A stretch of 64,000 nucleotides of DNA, taken from contig OZ017802.1 in NCBI GenBank assembly GCA_963969395.1, forward strand, positions 18,383,410 through 18,447,409, in the 5' to 3' direction. Below the pieces are notes generated by a model, which saw only the letters and a list, made by a program, of their open reading frames with translations, was not told the DNA's origin and did not search any database. Position 1 is the first letter of the stretch; each line of letters opens with the position of its first letter. The DNA comes from Pseudoscleropodium purum (Eukaryota > Streptophyta > Bryopsida > Hypnales > Brachytheciaceae). The position numbers were made by a program, and so were the translations under genes. Below, one piece after another: positions 36,967 through 49,461 of the stretch.

Positions 36967-37947
36967 GCAAAAAACATTGACTTATTTTCACATCACAATT
37001 AGAGTGACTCTCTTGTCATTCACTATAACTTTTTAATTTTAAACTCAATGCCAAAAATACTTTTTTTTCTAGTTAACTTGATTTTTATCATAATTTTTTT
37101 AGAAATTTTAAAAAATCATTTTATATTTTAAATGTCAATTTTGTTAATATGTTACACTTTAAGGTTTGAGATTTCCTGAGTACTAAATACTAGTTCAAAT
37201 TAATGATTTTTGTTTGAACTTTCTTTAATATATTCTTGTAGTAGGTAGATATGTCCCTACCAAAGGGCATCTAAAAAAACATTACTTTATATCCTCCAAG
37301 TTCATGCAAAGAGGCCTCCCTTGCATGCACATTTGTGAACATTAGAAATGGTTTTGACCTCATTTTTTTTAATCAAATCTCATTACCATGAAGTCTTTTC
37401 CAATGGACAATTTTTAGTTTTGTTGAAAATTGATTTACCTATTTTCTACAATTAAAATGTCCAAATTGAATTTTTTAGGATAGATTTTTGAACATAGAAT
37501 GCTAGTGAAGAAAATACTTAGTTGGAGATTTTAATTTGAAAAAAAAAAAAAAAATCAATTTTCAATAAAACTAAAAACTAGATATTTGGGAGGACTTTTA
37601 TAGTGATTGATGAGATGAGGCAAAAAAATGAAGTCAAAATAATTTCTACTGTTTACAAGTGCACTCACAAGAAAAGCCTCTTTGTACAATTGTGGAGGAC
37701 ATAAAATAATGTTTTTTTAGATCCATTGGTAGGAATATGTCTACCTACTATGGAAATATACTATAAAAATTTCAACCAAAAATCTTTAATTTTGAATCAA
37801 TATTTTAGTATAAAAAAACCCAAAATCCAAAAGTTTTAGAAATAGATTTTTTTGTTTTGGCATTGGGTTCATAATTCAAAAGTTATAGTGCTAGATACAA
37901 ATTGGTTTTTAAGACACTATGCAAAACAGCTAATGTTTTTTGCAACG
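36967..37947. repeat. Large fold-back element (arms about 400-470 bp)
   Basis: Nested landmarks pair in the right order: GCAAAAAACATT (36967) with AATGTTTTTTGCA (37932); CACTATAAC (37021) with GTTATAGTG (37883); CTCAATGCCAAAA (37044) with TTTTGGCATTGGG (37855); TAGTAGGTAGATATG (37240) with ATATGTCTACCTACTA (37737); and AGTTTTGTTGAAAATTGATT (37416) with AATCAATTTTCAATAAAACT (37552). The loop is about 115 nt. No ORF lies inside. The exact ends and target duplication are unresolved. Confidence 0.8.
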
Positions 37948-39000
37948 ACCCCACCACCCTATTTAATGTATATACCTGACCAATACATATTACCAATGTT
38001 GTAGTAGGTCTACCAAAAGTATAAATTTTTCCTTCAAAAAATTAAATTGACCCTATTTTTTTATCTCACAACACTTTCTACTACATCAATGGTTTTTCCT
38101 TAGCGGGTTCCAAGTAACCCTTTATTATCTAATATTGTGGAAAAGTGAAAAGTTCAATGAAAAGCTTTCAAAGATAAAAACAATTTTATGATCCTACATA
38201 TACATATTTTGTGTTCTACCCCTTTTTTTTATACTAAATAATAAAAATTTGTAGAAATTCTAATGTAGAAAGGGTTTTAAAATGGACGTAAAAGATGGAA
38301 GTAATAAGTCAAACCGGGGGGCTCACAATATTTATGAATTTTTTGTATACTATGTACATTCAAGGGATATTTTGCATAGGGGATATTACTTCTTTTCTGG
38401 AATATAAAATATCCTTTTGTTACCTAAAATGCTAAAAATGTATAATGAAGAGTTTCTTTGATTATTCAAGTTTTTTTCTTCATCCTTTTTCAGAAGTAGG
38501 GTAATTTTGTTTGAATGTTTAATTTTCCAACTCACCTTGGCATGTATGAACAAAAATATTAACTTCCTAAACTACAACTTTACTATTTCATTGTACATAT
38601 ATATTCCTGAAACATAGTGGCAATATCATTACAATCCTAAACCATCAAAGGATTGATATTCTCAAACTTTAAGCAAGCAAAGCAATGACTACAAAATTAT
38701 ACATTCAATGTATAAGATTGGTTCTTGCCCTTTTAAATCGAACTTTGCTAGAAATTTATCAACCTTGGATGTTGTCAAGTGCTCAACACCAATTTTTTTA
38801 ATAGAATGGGTACTATGCTATTTTAAAAATTTGCAAAACATTATTTATTTTAGAATATATTTTTATTTATTGTAATGCTATAAATGACTTTCAATTGTTG
38901 GTACGCTATGGTAGAAAAAATTAGTATTCAGATTCTTTCCTCAATTTTTTTTGTTAGGACCATATGCTTAGACTTATTTACTTTCTAAGCTTATTATATA
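37948..39000. other. AT-rich intergenic DNA
   Basis: No gene, RNA or bounded repeat was recognised. Confidence 0.5.
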
Positions 39001-40050
39001 ATGAGCCCTTTAATCCCTAAAGGACCAAGGTCTTTTTTTTTTGCCAAAAAGTACTCAAAATCCTAGTTGTCATAACGGACAGCATATTACTGGTCACGGA
39101 CGAATCGGACCGATTCGTCTGTGAACAGTAATATGTTGTCCATTATGACAACTAGGCTTAAAATTGCCATTTCTATAGCAAAAGTTTAAAAAAGTTAAAT
39201 TTTTTTCTTCCATATCTAACTGTAGGATCTTAGACCTAACTAGTATGAAAATGTGTGGAAAAAATTTCAGAATTTTTGATAGCATAGATTGCAAGATAAC
39301 TGCGTTTAAAGTAGAAAAAACAAGTTTTTCAGCACATTGCGGAACTAGATTTTTTACTTTGAACATTTTTAACTTTAATTTTTTGCACTACAAAATTTTG
39401 AGTTTTAAATCTTTATAGTATGGAATTGAGTTGAGAGTCTAGGAAAAATAATAATAATTCAAAAAAACTTAATTTTTATTCTTTCAAAAATTGTTAAATA
39501 GAAGTAGGTGCGAGATAGAAGGAAAATCTAAATTGTTAATATCTCTAAAATGGAATTAAAATGCACTAATCCCAATAGTGAGATTGTTCTAGTAAGCAAG
39601 ATAAATCATGTGAAACATTTTTTTTCGGAAAAATTGTAAAAATTGTATTTAGAAATGAATCCTACAAGTTATTTTTTCAAAAAGATGCTTAAATTGCCCA
39701 AAAAACAAGTTTGTCCATAACTTTCTCATAAAGAATCCAAATGTAATGAATTAAAGCTTTCTATATACACAAAAATATAATCTATGAGGAAAAAAATTTT
39801 AAAAAATTAAAATTAAAATTTTCAATTTTTTTTTGCTACCCCCCATCCCTAGTTTTGAGCTTATTTGGACAAAATTTTGTTCTTGGGCACCGTTTGGAAA
39901 ATAAATTATATTCCCACAAAGCTAATTAATTTTCCTATCTTCAAAAAAAATTTCGAAAAATCAGGAAATAATTTTAGCTTGTAGGTACCTACCCAAATTC
40001 CCATTTGTCCCTCGAAGGAACAATGATCCTTTAGGAATTAAGAGTCAAAC
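39001..40050 (+). repeat. Dispersed repeat R1, copy 3
   Basis: Starts CCCTAAAGGACCAAGG and follows the R1 landmark order (AATTGCCATTTCTATAG, AGATTGCAAGATAACTGC, AACAAGTTTGTCCATAACTT) to ATCCTTTAGGAATTAAG. It is longer than the other copies because a 95-bp hairpin element is inserted at 39062. Confidence 0.75.
39062..39156. mobile_element. 95-bp hairpin MITE nested in repeat R1
   Basis: Arms 39062-39108 and 39110-39156 (47 bp each) are reverse complements with four mismatches around a single central base. They start CCTAGTTGTCATAACGGACA. The flanking octamers CTCAAAAT (39054-39061) and CTTAAAAT (39157-39164) match at 7 of 8 positions. Removing the hairpin plus one octamer restores ACTCAAAATTGCCATTTC, the uninterrupted sequence type found in the other R1 copies. 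The ends resemble those of the hairpin at 59917. Confidence 0.9.
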
Positions 40051-41615
40051 AATCTCTCATAAATTATTCTTGAAATAAAACCAAGTGAGTTCATGCATCA
40101 TCCACTTTAATACACATTCATTCACCTATCTAACTACATTGTCCTATCCTACTAAGTACTAATGCTTAAATGGTCAAACTTTCCAACAAAACTTTCATTG
40201 TCTATTACTGACAAATAGAGAAATGAAAAGTTTAATGAAGGGTCCTCCAAAACCTTTCAAAAAATACAAAAAGAATAATTTTTTGATTTTCTATATAGAC
40301 CTTGCTTACATTTTATTGCCATTCTACTAAATAATAAAAATAATAAAAATTTATAGAATTTCAAACTTTGAAAGTGTTTAGAAATGAATATAAAGAATTA
40401 CATTCTTTCAAGCTACCCATTCTACGAATGCTTAAACCATCAAATTTTCTACAATACCTTTCATATTGTTGAAAAAACTTTTAAGCAAACTTATCACGAA
40501 CAATTTTGTGATCCAATAGAAAGTAGCTTTGAATTTTCTATCCCCTCTAGACCATTGATGAAAAAAATTATAAAGTGTTTCAAAATGGAGGTCCGTAAAG
40601 AATGGTTCAAGTAATAAGTCAAACCATCTATTTCATAAAGGATAGGTCAAATGACTTCATATATTAATTATCTTATCTAATTTTACATGTATTCCTTTAC
40701 CACATCGAAAGAACGGCCTTGGAGAAGTGAAAAATTTAATGAAATCCTTTCAAACAAACATGAAGAGAACAATGTCAGTGATCCTATACAAGTCTGGTTG
40801 CAGATGCTCAAGTCCTCTTTGCCAGGAGTTGCCAAATGAGGATCGTCTCCTAGCTCCGCCTTGGCGCAGTCTCGTTCTTTTTCTCGTCCCTTCGCGCGTG
40901 CGGTTGCTTCTCCTCGTGACTCTTGTTGGGTAAACACCTTGTCTCCTCGATCTAGACATTGCAATGGTTCTCATGTTTATTACCATGTACGTAAATTCCT
41001 TGCATTGCAATTACAATGTTGTGTGGCTGTTGTGTGGCTGTTGTCTTTTGCAATTCACGGCGAAGGAAAGTAGTGCTAGCTGCTGCAGTCCGGACGTGTT
41101 TGGATGTTACGGTACCTGAAAAGAATAGTATGATAGCTTAAATTTTTGTGATACTGCTGTGGCACGTGTGTGAAGACACCAGTCCAGCGATTTGCTAACA
41201 CACAAATGAACTAGATCGATCAGGTCTGATCCATTGTCATGCATTCGATCGAGGACTTTTCTTGTTCAGTAAGCTTGGAAAGCCACCTCATGGAGAGTTC
41301 TTGTTTGATTATCGGCTTGCTGCAGTCTCTCGAAATTTTGTCAAGATGTTGTTGCTTTAAGTTTGGGCGATATTTAGATAATGTCTAGCTAGGTTCTAAC
41401 CGCAGGGAATTGCTAATGCTCGCAAGTCATGTTCGTAGCAAGACTTTTTTTTTCTTTTTCGGTTTCTTTTACTTTTCTTTTTCGGTTCAGATAGCAATAG
41501 ACCTCTAGCTCACTATTTAATACGGAGCAACAATTTTGTGTGTGAGCTTTATTTATTTCAGTATTGCTTAACCTTGTCGGAGACGTACTCCGGAGGATCG
41601 ATGGAGACCGAGTCC
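40051..41615. other. Upstream region of the pectate lyase gene
   Basis: AT-rich to about 40700, then GC-richer and CT-rich at 40780-41300. Overlapping ORFs on both strands at 40683-41073 have no domain and look like composition effects. No gene is called. Confidence 0.4.
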
Positions 41616-41700
41616 GACGTCTAAGCTAGACGTCTAAGCTAGCGCTCTATCTTTTTCGATCGCTCTAGAGAGCATGCGACTCGGTCCCATGCTCTCTAGA
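41616..41700. repeat. 13-bp tandem duplication followed by a perfect 13-bp-arm hairpin
   Basis: GACGTCTAAGCTA occurs twice head to tail (41616-41641). Then TCTAGAGAGCATG (41664-41676) and CATGCTCTCTAGA (41688-41700) form a perfect inverted repeat with an 11-nt loop. ACCGAGTC just upstream pairs with GACTCGGT in the loop. It lies about 0.35 kb upstream of the pectate lyase ATG and could be regulatory or a small MITE. Confidence 0.75.
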
Positions 41701-41909
41701 TATAGACGATGCATCAAGCATTTAGTGGTGAATATAAATCTTTGTCCTTGAGTGTTGAAGTCCAATATATGTTAGACTTAACCCGCTTGCAAATGTAGTC
41801 TTGTTGCAATTGGGTCTTTCAGCAGAACCTTTCTCTTTTCAATGATACCGTGGAAGTCTGAAACATTGTTTGGATATCCGAGGTAGCTATTGCAGGGAAA
41901 ACCTAGATT

Positions 41910-41917
41910 AATATATA

Positions 41918-41967
<50 letters not shown>
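41910..41967. repeat. (TA)n microsatellite upstream of the pectate lyase start
   Basis: TA dinucleotide run with one TT interruption, ending about 66 bp before the pectate lyase ATG. It is probably in the core promoter or leader. Confidence 0.95.
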
Positions 41968-41968
<1 letters not shown>

Positions 41969-42033
41969 TAGCTCACGACAAGTGCTTTTCCGTGTGCAGT
42001 GTAAGCATTCCGAGTACTGACAAGTCGGCAGTG

Positions 42034-44752
42034 ATGGTGATCCACCGGTTGGTCCTCGGCCTCGTCCTGGCTCTGCTGGCAACAACCGGAAACCTGGTGC
42101 ATGCTCGTCATTCCTTTGGCATGTATTATGGTGAAAATGAGGGCTCCAGAGGCGGAGACGATGGCTACTCTCAGGCTCACGGAAGCACGGAGCGGTACTA
42201 TAAGGGCGGAGACTTCGACTTTACTGCAAACTCAGAGCGGTATTTCAAGAGCGGCGATTATGACTACACTGCAAGCTTTGGGCGGACAAAGCCCAGTTAC
42301 GCTGATTGGGATGTGGCCGAAAGGTCAGCCCATCCCAAAGCATTTCTTATTCTGCATTTCCATTAATTTTTTCATTATTCTTTTTAATTTTTCGGTTTCA
42401 GATTCTCACAGGCTAGAGGAGTTTTAAGAGTGTACCATTACGGTAATGACACGGAGTTTTTCACTTAGCAGGTGGTAATAATTCAATTGAGATGATAAAC
42501 TCCGTTTCAAATCCTTCATTGTAGACTCTTAAAACTCCCTTGACTATAATAATGATTTTCTTGGTTCCATCTTTGCTACCGAAGATGTCTAATCGTAGCA
42601 TTTCTGTAACTCAAACGTTTATTCTTCCCTTGTGTCTCCTACTCTAGCATCTTAAAGCATCTTATGAGAGGATGGAATAATATTCCTCTCCATGAATTTT
42701 TTGGAACACGCTAACGACACACCTGTGAGTCTTTCGCAAGTGAGGCTAGAACTGGTTTTATGATGATTTATTGTATGTAATGTACGTAACTCATTGAAAT
42801 GTGTTCCCTTTTATCAGATCGTATTTGAGTCACGAGGATGATCATGATGCCCCGTCAGATTCTGGAGGCAGCCCTCCTGCGGGAGCTTCGTTCAACCCCA
42901 TCGACGATTGCTGGAGACACGATCCCAACTGGGCCAACAACCGTCAAGCGCTGGCCAGTTGTGCCATTGGCTTCGGCAAGAACGCTATCGGAGGCGCGGA
43001 AGGCCCCATCTATATCGTCACCGACGAAAGCGACGAGGATCTCGTGAATCCCAAGGAAGGAACTCTGCGCTACGCTGTTCTTCAGGATGTAAGCTAGCAA
43101 CTAATCTAACCCCTCACACTTCTGCAAAACAATCCAGCAAAGTTCTGACGTTCTCGTGAGGGGAACGAGGATAACAATGGGGATTAATTAATGCTCACAG
43201 TCCAGCATGCATATAGAATCCCCAACGTACGAACCCGGGCGTACATAGTTTTGAATCGTTTGAAGTTACCTGGCATGCATGCTTTGATTTCGATGTATAC
43301 GTATATGCAGGGCCCTCTCTGGATTGGCTTCGCCCGTGACATGACGATCCAACTAACGAACGAGCTGATCATGACGAGCCATAAGACGATCGATGGCCGT
43401 GGCTTCGACATCCACATCTCCGGCAGCGCGGGCTTAACTATCCAGTACGTGGGGCACGTGATCGTGCACGGCGTGCATATCCACGACCTGCACCCCACAC
43501 CTCCTGCCGTCATCCGCAGCAACTCCACGCATGCCGGCCACAGGAATGGCTCCGACGGCGACGCAGTCAACATCTTCGGCTCCCACGACGTCTGGGTGGA
43601 CCACTGCTACTTCGCGAGAGGATCCGACGGACTCATCGATGCCATCATGGGGTCCACGTTCGTCTCCGTCACCAACAACTTCTTCGAGCAGCACGACAAG
43701 GTAAGGAATTGGCAGATGGAGAGCTTCGTCATGGGTTTCAGGGTTTAGGGCCTAGGATTCAGGGTCTAGCTCAGTTGGGTGTGTGTAGGGTACGGTTAGC
43801 AATGCTCGTGCTGTGTGTAATGGTACTGATTTCATGTAACGAAACTGGCCGGTTGCTCAGGTCATGCTCTTCGGCGCCCACCCTTATGATACCACGGACA
43901 ACGACATGCAGATTAGTGTGGCCTTCAATCACTTCGCACCTGGACTGATTGAACGCGTTCCAAGGTTTGTACACATGACCATTCCCTAGCTCTTCAAATC
44001 GATCTCTGCAAACTTTAGATTTTTCTTCTATATCTTCCGGTTGAAGAAATTGCCTAGGGCCTCCCCACTAAAGACATGTTTGCAATTGATCTATGTTTTT
44101 CAGGTTACGCCACGGGCACGCGCACATCTTCAACAACTACTACGCCAGTTGGGGAGAATACGCAATTGGAGGAAGCGAAGGCCCAACGATTCTCAGCGAA
44201 GGAAACGTCTTCAACGCCCCCGACTCTCGCGACAAACAGGTCTAGCCCCTAAAACCCTAGCCTAATCCTTAAACCCTATTAAAACAAACAAAATCCAAAC
44301 TCCAAAGCATGCGAGCGTACGTTCCTTTGCAGCACCTAGATCGATCCCACTGTAAATTGGTCTTTTCAATTCACAGCTTCTCCTTCACATACGAAACACG
44401 CATTCCATATGCTTTAAACTCAACTTGACGATCTTACAATAATGATTTTAACCACGGTTTCAATTTTAACATCGACCATATTCCTCTACTGTTGCCGAAT
44501 TGCGATGTGCAGGTTACCAAGAGAATTGATGATGGGGATGCTTCCTTTAGCAATAACATGGACTGGAACTGGCAATCCGTGGGTGACAAGTTCCTGAATG
44601 GAGCCTACTTCGTCACCGGGGGCGCATCTCCAGACTCTGGAATCTACTCCAAAGCCACCAGCACCAACAAGATTGTCCCAGCTGAAATTGTCCCGGACGT
44701 CACCAGAGACGCCGGACCTCTTCTGTGCCGTCCCTCTGGAGGGTTTTGCTGA
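42034..44752 (+). CDS. Pectate lyase, polysaccharide lyase family 1 (secreted)
   Basis: Six exons: 42034-42323, 42818-43088, 43311-43700, 43861-43964, 44104-44239 and 44513-44752. They join in frame to 476 residues. The enzyme cleaves de-esterified pectin by calcium-dependent beta-elimination in the cell wall. Residues 1-24 are a clear signal peptide. The PL1 core follows: [20 protein letters not shown], the substrate-groove block [20 protein letters not shown] (from 269), [40 protein letters not shown], and [18 protein letters not shown] carrying the RxPRxR catalytic arginine motif (348-356). Unusual is a 15-residue duplication, [15 protein letters not shown] and [19 protein letters not shown] (53-67, 68-82), in a Tyr/Gly/Asp-rich linker after the signal peptide. 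An upstream in-frame ATG at 41890 would read through the TA repeat, so it is rejected as the start. Confidence 0.95.
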
Positions 44753-46294
44753 GGTTTAGTATTCAAGTATGGCCGTTATTACCTGATCCATTTTGTAATT
44801 CATAGTACTGCATGTACAGTTTCCTTAAGAAATGGAGAATCGATCGATGCTTGGCTTGGTTTTAATTTGTGACTCGCAAGACCTGTGCTGTTGTATCAAC
44901 ACTCCTTTCTAATAAACATTGACAATAACGGATATTTCACTAAAATGGCGGTATTCCACAAATTTGGCACTTTTTAGGTTTAGAATGTGCGGTCTGAATT
45001 GTATACTTGTCCTAGATTTCAGGGATTTAGGGTCTGAAATCTATACCAGTCTAAGAAAATTAATGGAAAAATGATAGAAAAATGGCACCATATTATCAAA
45101 ATATTTGTTCAATGCTATCACATACACTTCTGAGACAATGCTCCCACCACTCCTTTGTAGCTTCTATTGATTTGATGTATTGAACATCTAATGTCAATTT
45201 CGTTAATCTCTAAATTGGAGGTTGCTTCTTTCATGCAGTGACCAAACAGAGAGGACTTAAAAACACAAGTGGTGTTTATTATAGCATAGTATGTCATATG
45301 GGTCTAATTTTTTTTGTAGCCTTGTAAGAACAATAGGAGAGCATGTTTTAAAATTTGCATAGTTTTTGACTAAGCAGAGAATTGTAAAAAAATTTCTTGC
45401 ACTTAAATAGCCTTGCAATGAAAGAATGCAAAAAAGTAGGCCACATTGTGGTTCTTGCCTGCATTAGGGGTTAAATTGGTAATACTCCTATACTTTAGTG
45501 TGGTTTAGGATGCACACCTTGAGCCCAAAATTTATATTTGTCCTAGTTTGTAGCTTGAAACTAAAGTTTTGTAAAGAGATATTTTATAATTTGTTTATTT
45601 GTGCAAATAATGCCAATTTCACACTGCAATTATCTTAAATAGTATTGAAATGGGTTTTTTAGTACATCAAAAGGATGGCTTCTTTAATTATATGGAATAA
45701 TAATAATAGTAATATGATATAATAACAGTGCTCTTTCACATTGCTTCAATTTTATCTTTTCTTTTTTACTTTATAAATGTGGCATATTTATGTGACATTG
45801 GACATTATGAATCAAAAGGTATTGCCATGGGGCTACAACACAAGGAATTTTGTACCAACTAAAACAAAGGGGAGTTAGTATAAACTATTTTTTTCGCACA
45901 TTTATACTACTGGTTACAAAGGGAATTGACTATGGACTATTTATATTAGTACAAAATTGGCTATGAATTATATTAGTCACATAATTTGTGGCAACAATAC
46001 AAATTTCAATGAAATTGTCTTTCTTTCACCATTTGTCCTTTATCCTTTATTAGTGAGTTATCACCTTTTTAAGGCCAAAAACTTCTTTCAAAATTTGAAA
46101 TAATTTGTTTTGAGCAAATATTTGGCAATATATTCATCCTTCTTCAATGGATAAAATTGCTAAATTGCTATGAAATATTTGAATGATATTGCTCAAATTT
46201 GGATGAATGAATACATTTTTGAATGAATAAATGAGTTTTCATTTCTATTTGGTGTCTTTAATGTATGTCTATTGGTGTTAAGAGTAAAGCAATA
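44753..46294. other. 3' flank of the pectate lyase gene and AT-rich DNA
   Basis: Likely 3' UTR to about 44930 (AATAAACAT near 44910). Beyond that, AT-rich DNA without a recognisable gene. Confidence 0.45.
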
Positions 46295-46548
46295 GGGAAT
46301 TTTGGTAAAATGGCGATATTTTGGTAAAATGGCCGGAAACTATTTTGGCGGAAGGTTGAAATTTTAGCAAAAATGGGATTGTTTTTGGAAAAAAAAGGTG
46401 GCGGAGTTGTGAATTTTGTTGGTTTTGTGAGCGGTTAGGCATGCCTACGCCTTTTATGTACACATATGGCAATGTTTCTTGGCCCCATGTGGTAGAAAGC
46501 ATTGTACAAATGGCATCTAGAATACTGTCATTTTAATGAAATTGCCCA
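46295..46548. mobile_element. TA-flanked MITE, copy 1
   Basis: Ends GGGAATTTTGGTAAAATGG and, inverted, TCATTTTAATGAAATTGCCC, with TA at both outer edges. The family is shared with 61488-61695. The interior is not coding. TA duplication suggests a Tc1/mariner-related non-autonomous element. Confidence 0.6.
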
Positions 46549-47519
46549 TAGCATTGCATGGCTCTTGTTAAGATCGTTTTCTAAGTTGCCCATTCAAATG
46601 AAATAAAAACACTTGAAAGCAACCTCTAACAAAATTTGGAGGCAAAATTCTTTCTAAGGAAACAACATCTAATTGTGACTCTTTATTAGAGAAGACCCCA
46701 TTAAGATCCTTGTCTAGAATGTATTGCCTATGATCTAGTTTGGAGTCCTTTTAGGTACATTTGTTTTCAACACTTTGAAATTTCATAGTTTATTTACTCA
46801 ATGTCTATAAAATATACATTCATAAGACAAATTTTAAAATCTTCTTTTGACTCCCAACAAGTTCTAACAGAAGAACAACCAATTTAAGAATAGTAATAAT
46901 GCTCAATTTCTCATTTAAAACATTTAGATGAAGTTGTTTAAGTTTAAAGCCCTTTGACTCCTTAAGGAATAAGAAATAGTGTAAATTTCTAAAATTGAAA
47001 AGATGTGTTATCTTCAAATGCAATTTAGAATAATAATTTAATGATGACTCTCAAATAATAGTTATAAATATGATCTATCAATGATATTCATATTGTTAAA
47101 TCAACTAGTTTATTGTAAAGTAACCAATGTTTTTTTCAATAAATTTGGAGCTAGAAATTGAAAGTTGATATTTCTTTCTAATAGCAATTGTAGATTGATT
47201 ATATGTAATGTTCTCAAGAATTTTTTTCCCATTAAATTCAAAATATTAAGTTCTAACCATAATAATTTTTGGAGATTTTATTTTATTTTTTTATTCAAGT
47301 AATGTATAAAGGATTATTTTTGGAACTAAAAATATTACTCTTTGAGGTTAGATCTAATAATACCTCTTGAATAATAGAATAATTATAAAGAAATTTTTTA
47401 AAGATCTATACTATAGAAATGTTAAAGCTAAACACAAGAATCTTTCAAAATATTGATAAATAAAAAATGCATTTTTATATGCTTTTATTTGTTGTTTGAA
47501 ATTTGAATGCCAAGTCTAA
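46549..47519. other. AT-rich intergenic DNA
   Basis: No gene, RNA or bounded repeat was recognised. Confidence 0.5.
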
Positions 47520-48480
47520 TTAACCTTTAAAGTCCCAAAGTCCTTTCAAGGGACAAAATGAATTTGGCATAGGATCGTGTGACCTTAATTTCTAACATGA
47601 TTTTTGGAAACTTCTTTTGAACATAGAAAATACATTAGTTTTTTCAAAATATAATTGTTACCAAAAAAATCACAAAATCACAAAATAATTTATAGAAAAA
47701 ATTTCATAGAATATTTTTTTGTTTACATGGAAAGATTTGATTCATTCCATTTGGACTAAAGGTGTGAAAGTTATGGAAAGTCTTGTTTTTCAAGCAATCT
47801 AAGCATTTTCTTCAAAAAATGACTTAGTAAGAATTCATTTTGAAATCAATTTTTACAATTTAAAAAAAAATGTTCCACATTGTTTTGTTTGCTTGCTAGA
47901 ATAATTTCATTAGTGATTTTTAATTCCAGGCACCATATAGCTACTAACAATTCATTTTTTTCTTTTACTTCATATCAACTTCTACTTAACAATTTTTTAA
48001 AGAATGATAATTAATTTTTTATGTATTTTAAATTTCTTAAAACTCTCAACTCAATTCTTCAACAAAAAGAATTAGAAATTCAAAATGTGTAGGGTATAAA
48101 TTTTAAGTTAAGAAGATTTAAAGTCTTATAATCTAGTCATACAATGTGCAAAAAATCAATTTTTCTTCACTTTAATCACAAATATCTTGCAATGTACATG
48201 CTCAGAAGTTCTAAAATTTCTTCCATACATTCTCATACTAGACTATTTCATGATTTTTTCACACATTCATACAAGTCTAGTCCAAGATTTTTCTACACAT
48301 TTATATGAGTCTAGTCCAAGATACTACAATTAGATATGCAAAAAAGAAATCATTGAATTTTTTTATTTTTTTTGCAAATTGAAATGGTAGTTTTGAATAA
48401 TTTTTTATGAAAGAAAAAGGTCACATGACGATGTAGGTTAAAGGATTAACCCCTACATGTTTAACTTAAAAATAGTAAAA
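47520..48480 (-). repeat. Dispersed repeat R1, copy 4 (inverted)
   Basis: On the reverse strand it shows the R1 landmark order, for example AAAGTTATGGAAAGTCTTGT (complement of the CAAGATTGTCCATAACTTT block) and TCACAAATATCTTGCAATGT. It contains a local duplication near 48220-48320 (AGTCTAGTCCAAGAT repeated). Confidence 0.7.
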
Positions 48481-49330
48481 ATGCTTTTGAAAAATTATAA
48501 GAAATAAATTAAACTCCTTCAACATATCTATATCACTAATTTATGTAGAACATTTTTTTCTTCTTTCCATTGATGTATTACATGAATTTTCTTAAAGCTT
48601 CTTCAATAAATATTAATTGAATGATGTGCGCTTTTCACAACATTCATCATCCACCTAATTGAGTACTTAGGAGTTTCTCTTTCTATATTGAAATAAATCC
48701 AAGGTTTCCATACATACTTGTCTTGAATTAATTTCAAAATTGACTCTCTACAACTTAATCAATAGACAATGATTGAAGCTAGTTTGAACACCTTGAAGCA
48801 AAGGAATTCATAGATACCACGCTCAAAAGACTATATAACAATCCAATCCTTGTCCAAATAATCAATTGAATGCAACCTCTAATCAGCTAAAAGTAAAGAA
48901 TTCAATCCAAAACTATAAAAATATACAAAAATTGCTGGTAAAAAATCTCTTCTTGAGAATTTCTTAGAGTTGAATTGCAATACATTGTTGGAATTGAATA
49001 CAAGGGAGGTCAATGGATGTTAGTCATTACACCAACGTTGCTCAAAGAATGATAAAAAAATAATACCACCAAAGTAGTTTTGAAAGAGGCAAACATTTGT
49101 CAATTTCATCACTTGTTTTCAACATGTTCTACTTTACTATTGACTTCCATTCTTTCACACCTAATGAGGATTAGTAGAAGCCTTAATAACTACGCAATCC
49201 CTTGAAAATCAGAACGATTCACACATAAATCTAGTCATTTCTAGGAAACTCCGGAGGGAGTAATTAATAATCTGCTTACGTGTACCGTTGAAAAAGTCAG
49301 CGCAACAAATCCATCCACGGTGGATTCAAC
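48481..49330. other. AT-rich DNA upstream of the methionine aminopeptidase gene
   Basis: No gene. Composition shifts toward balanced from about 49240, marking the start of the promoter region. Confidence 0.45.
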
Positions 49331-49336
49331 CTACCG

Positions 49337-49360
49337 TATAAAAACTTAGGGTTAGGGTTT
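49337..49360 (+). promoter_or_regulatory. TATA box and telo-box of the methionine aminopeptidase gene
   Basis: TATAAAAAC at 49337 is followed at 49346 by TTAGGGTTAGGGTTT, a double telo-box typical of plant translation-related genes. The ATG is at 49462, so the predicted leader is about 95 nt or less. Confidence 0.65.
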
Positions 49361-49461
49361 GAGGCTCTCCACGAGTGTTGCTTGCTGTGAAAGGAAGAGC
49401 TTTTGCTTTGGCCGATCAACCGGCCGTTGTCTAGTTTCATCAGACTCCGTTGAGTTGCAAA

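Noticed and set aside
34809..37244. CACTACAAGAAC as a second CACTA element start, with TTCTTGTAGTA near 37233 as its end
   Set aside because: The putative right end lacks the terminal CACTA bases and lies inside an arm of the 36967 fold-back; no target duplication was found.
40683..41073. Overlapping ORFs of 68-93 codons on both strands
   Set aside because: They are open because of local CT-rich composition; no domain, no splice support and mutually exclusive.
41890..42033. In-frame upstream ATG for the pectate lyase
   Set aside because: It would translate the TA repeat and bury the signal peptide; 42034 gives a clean secretory start.
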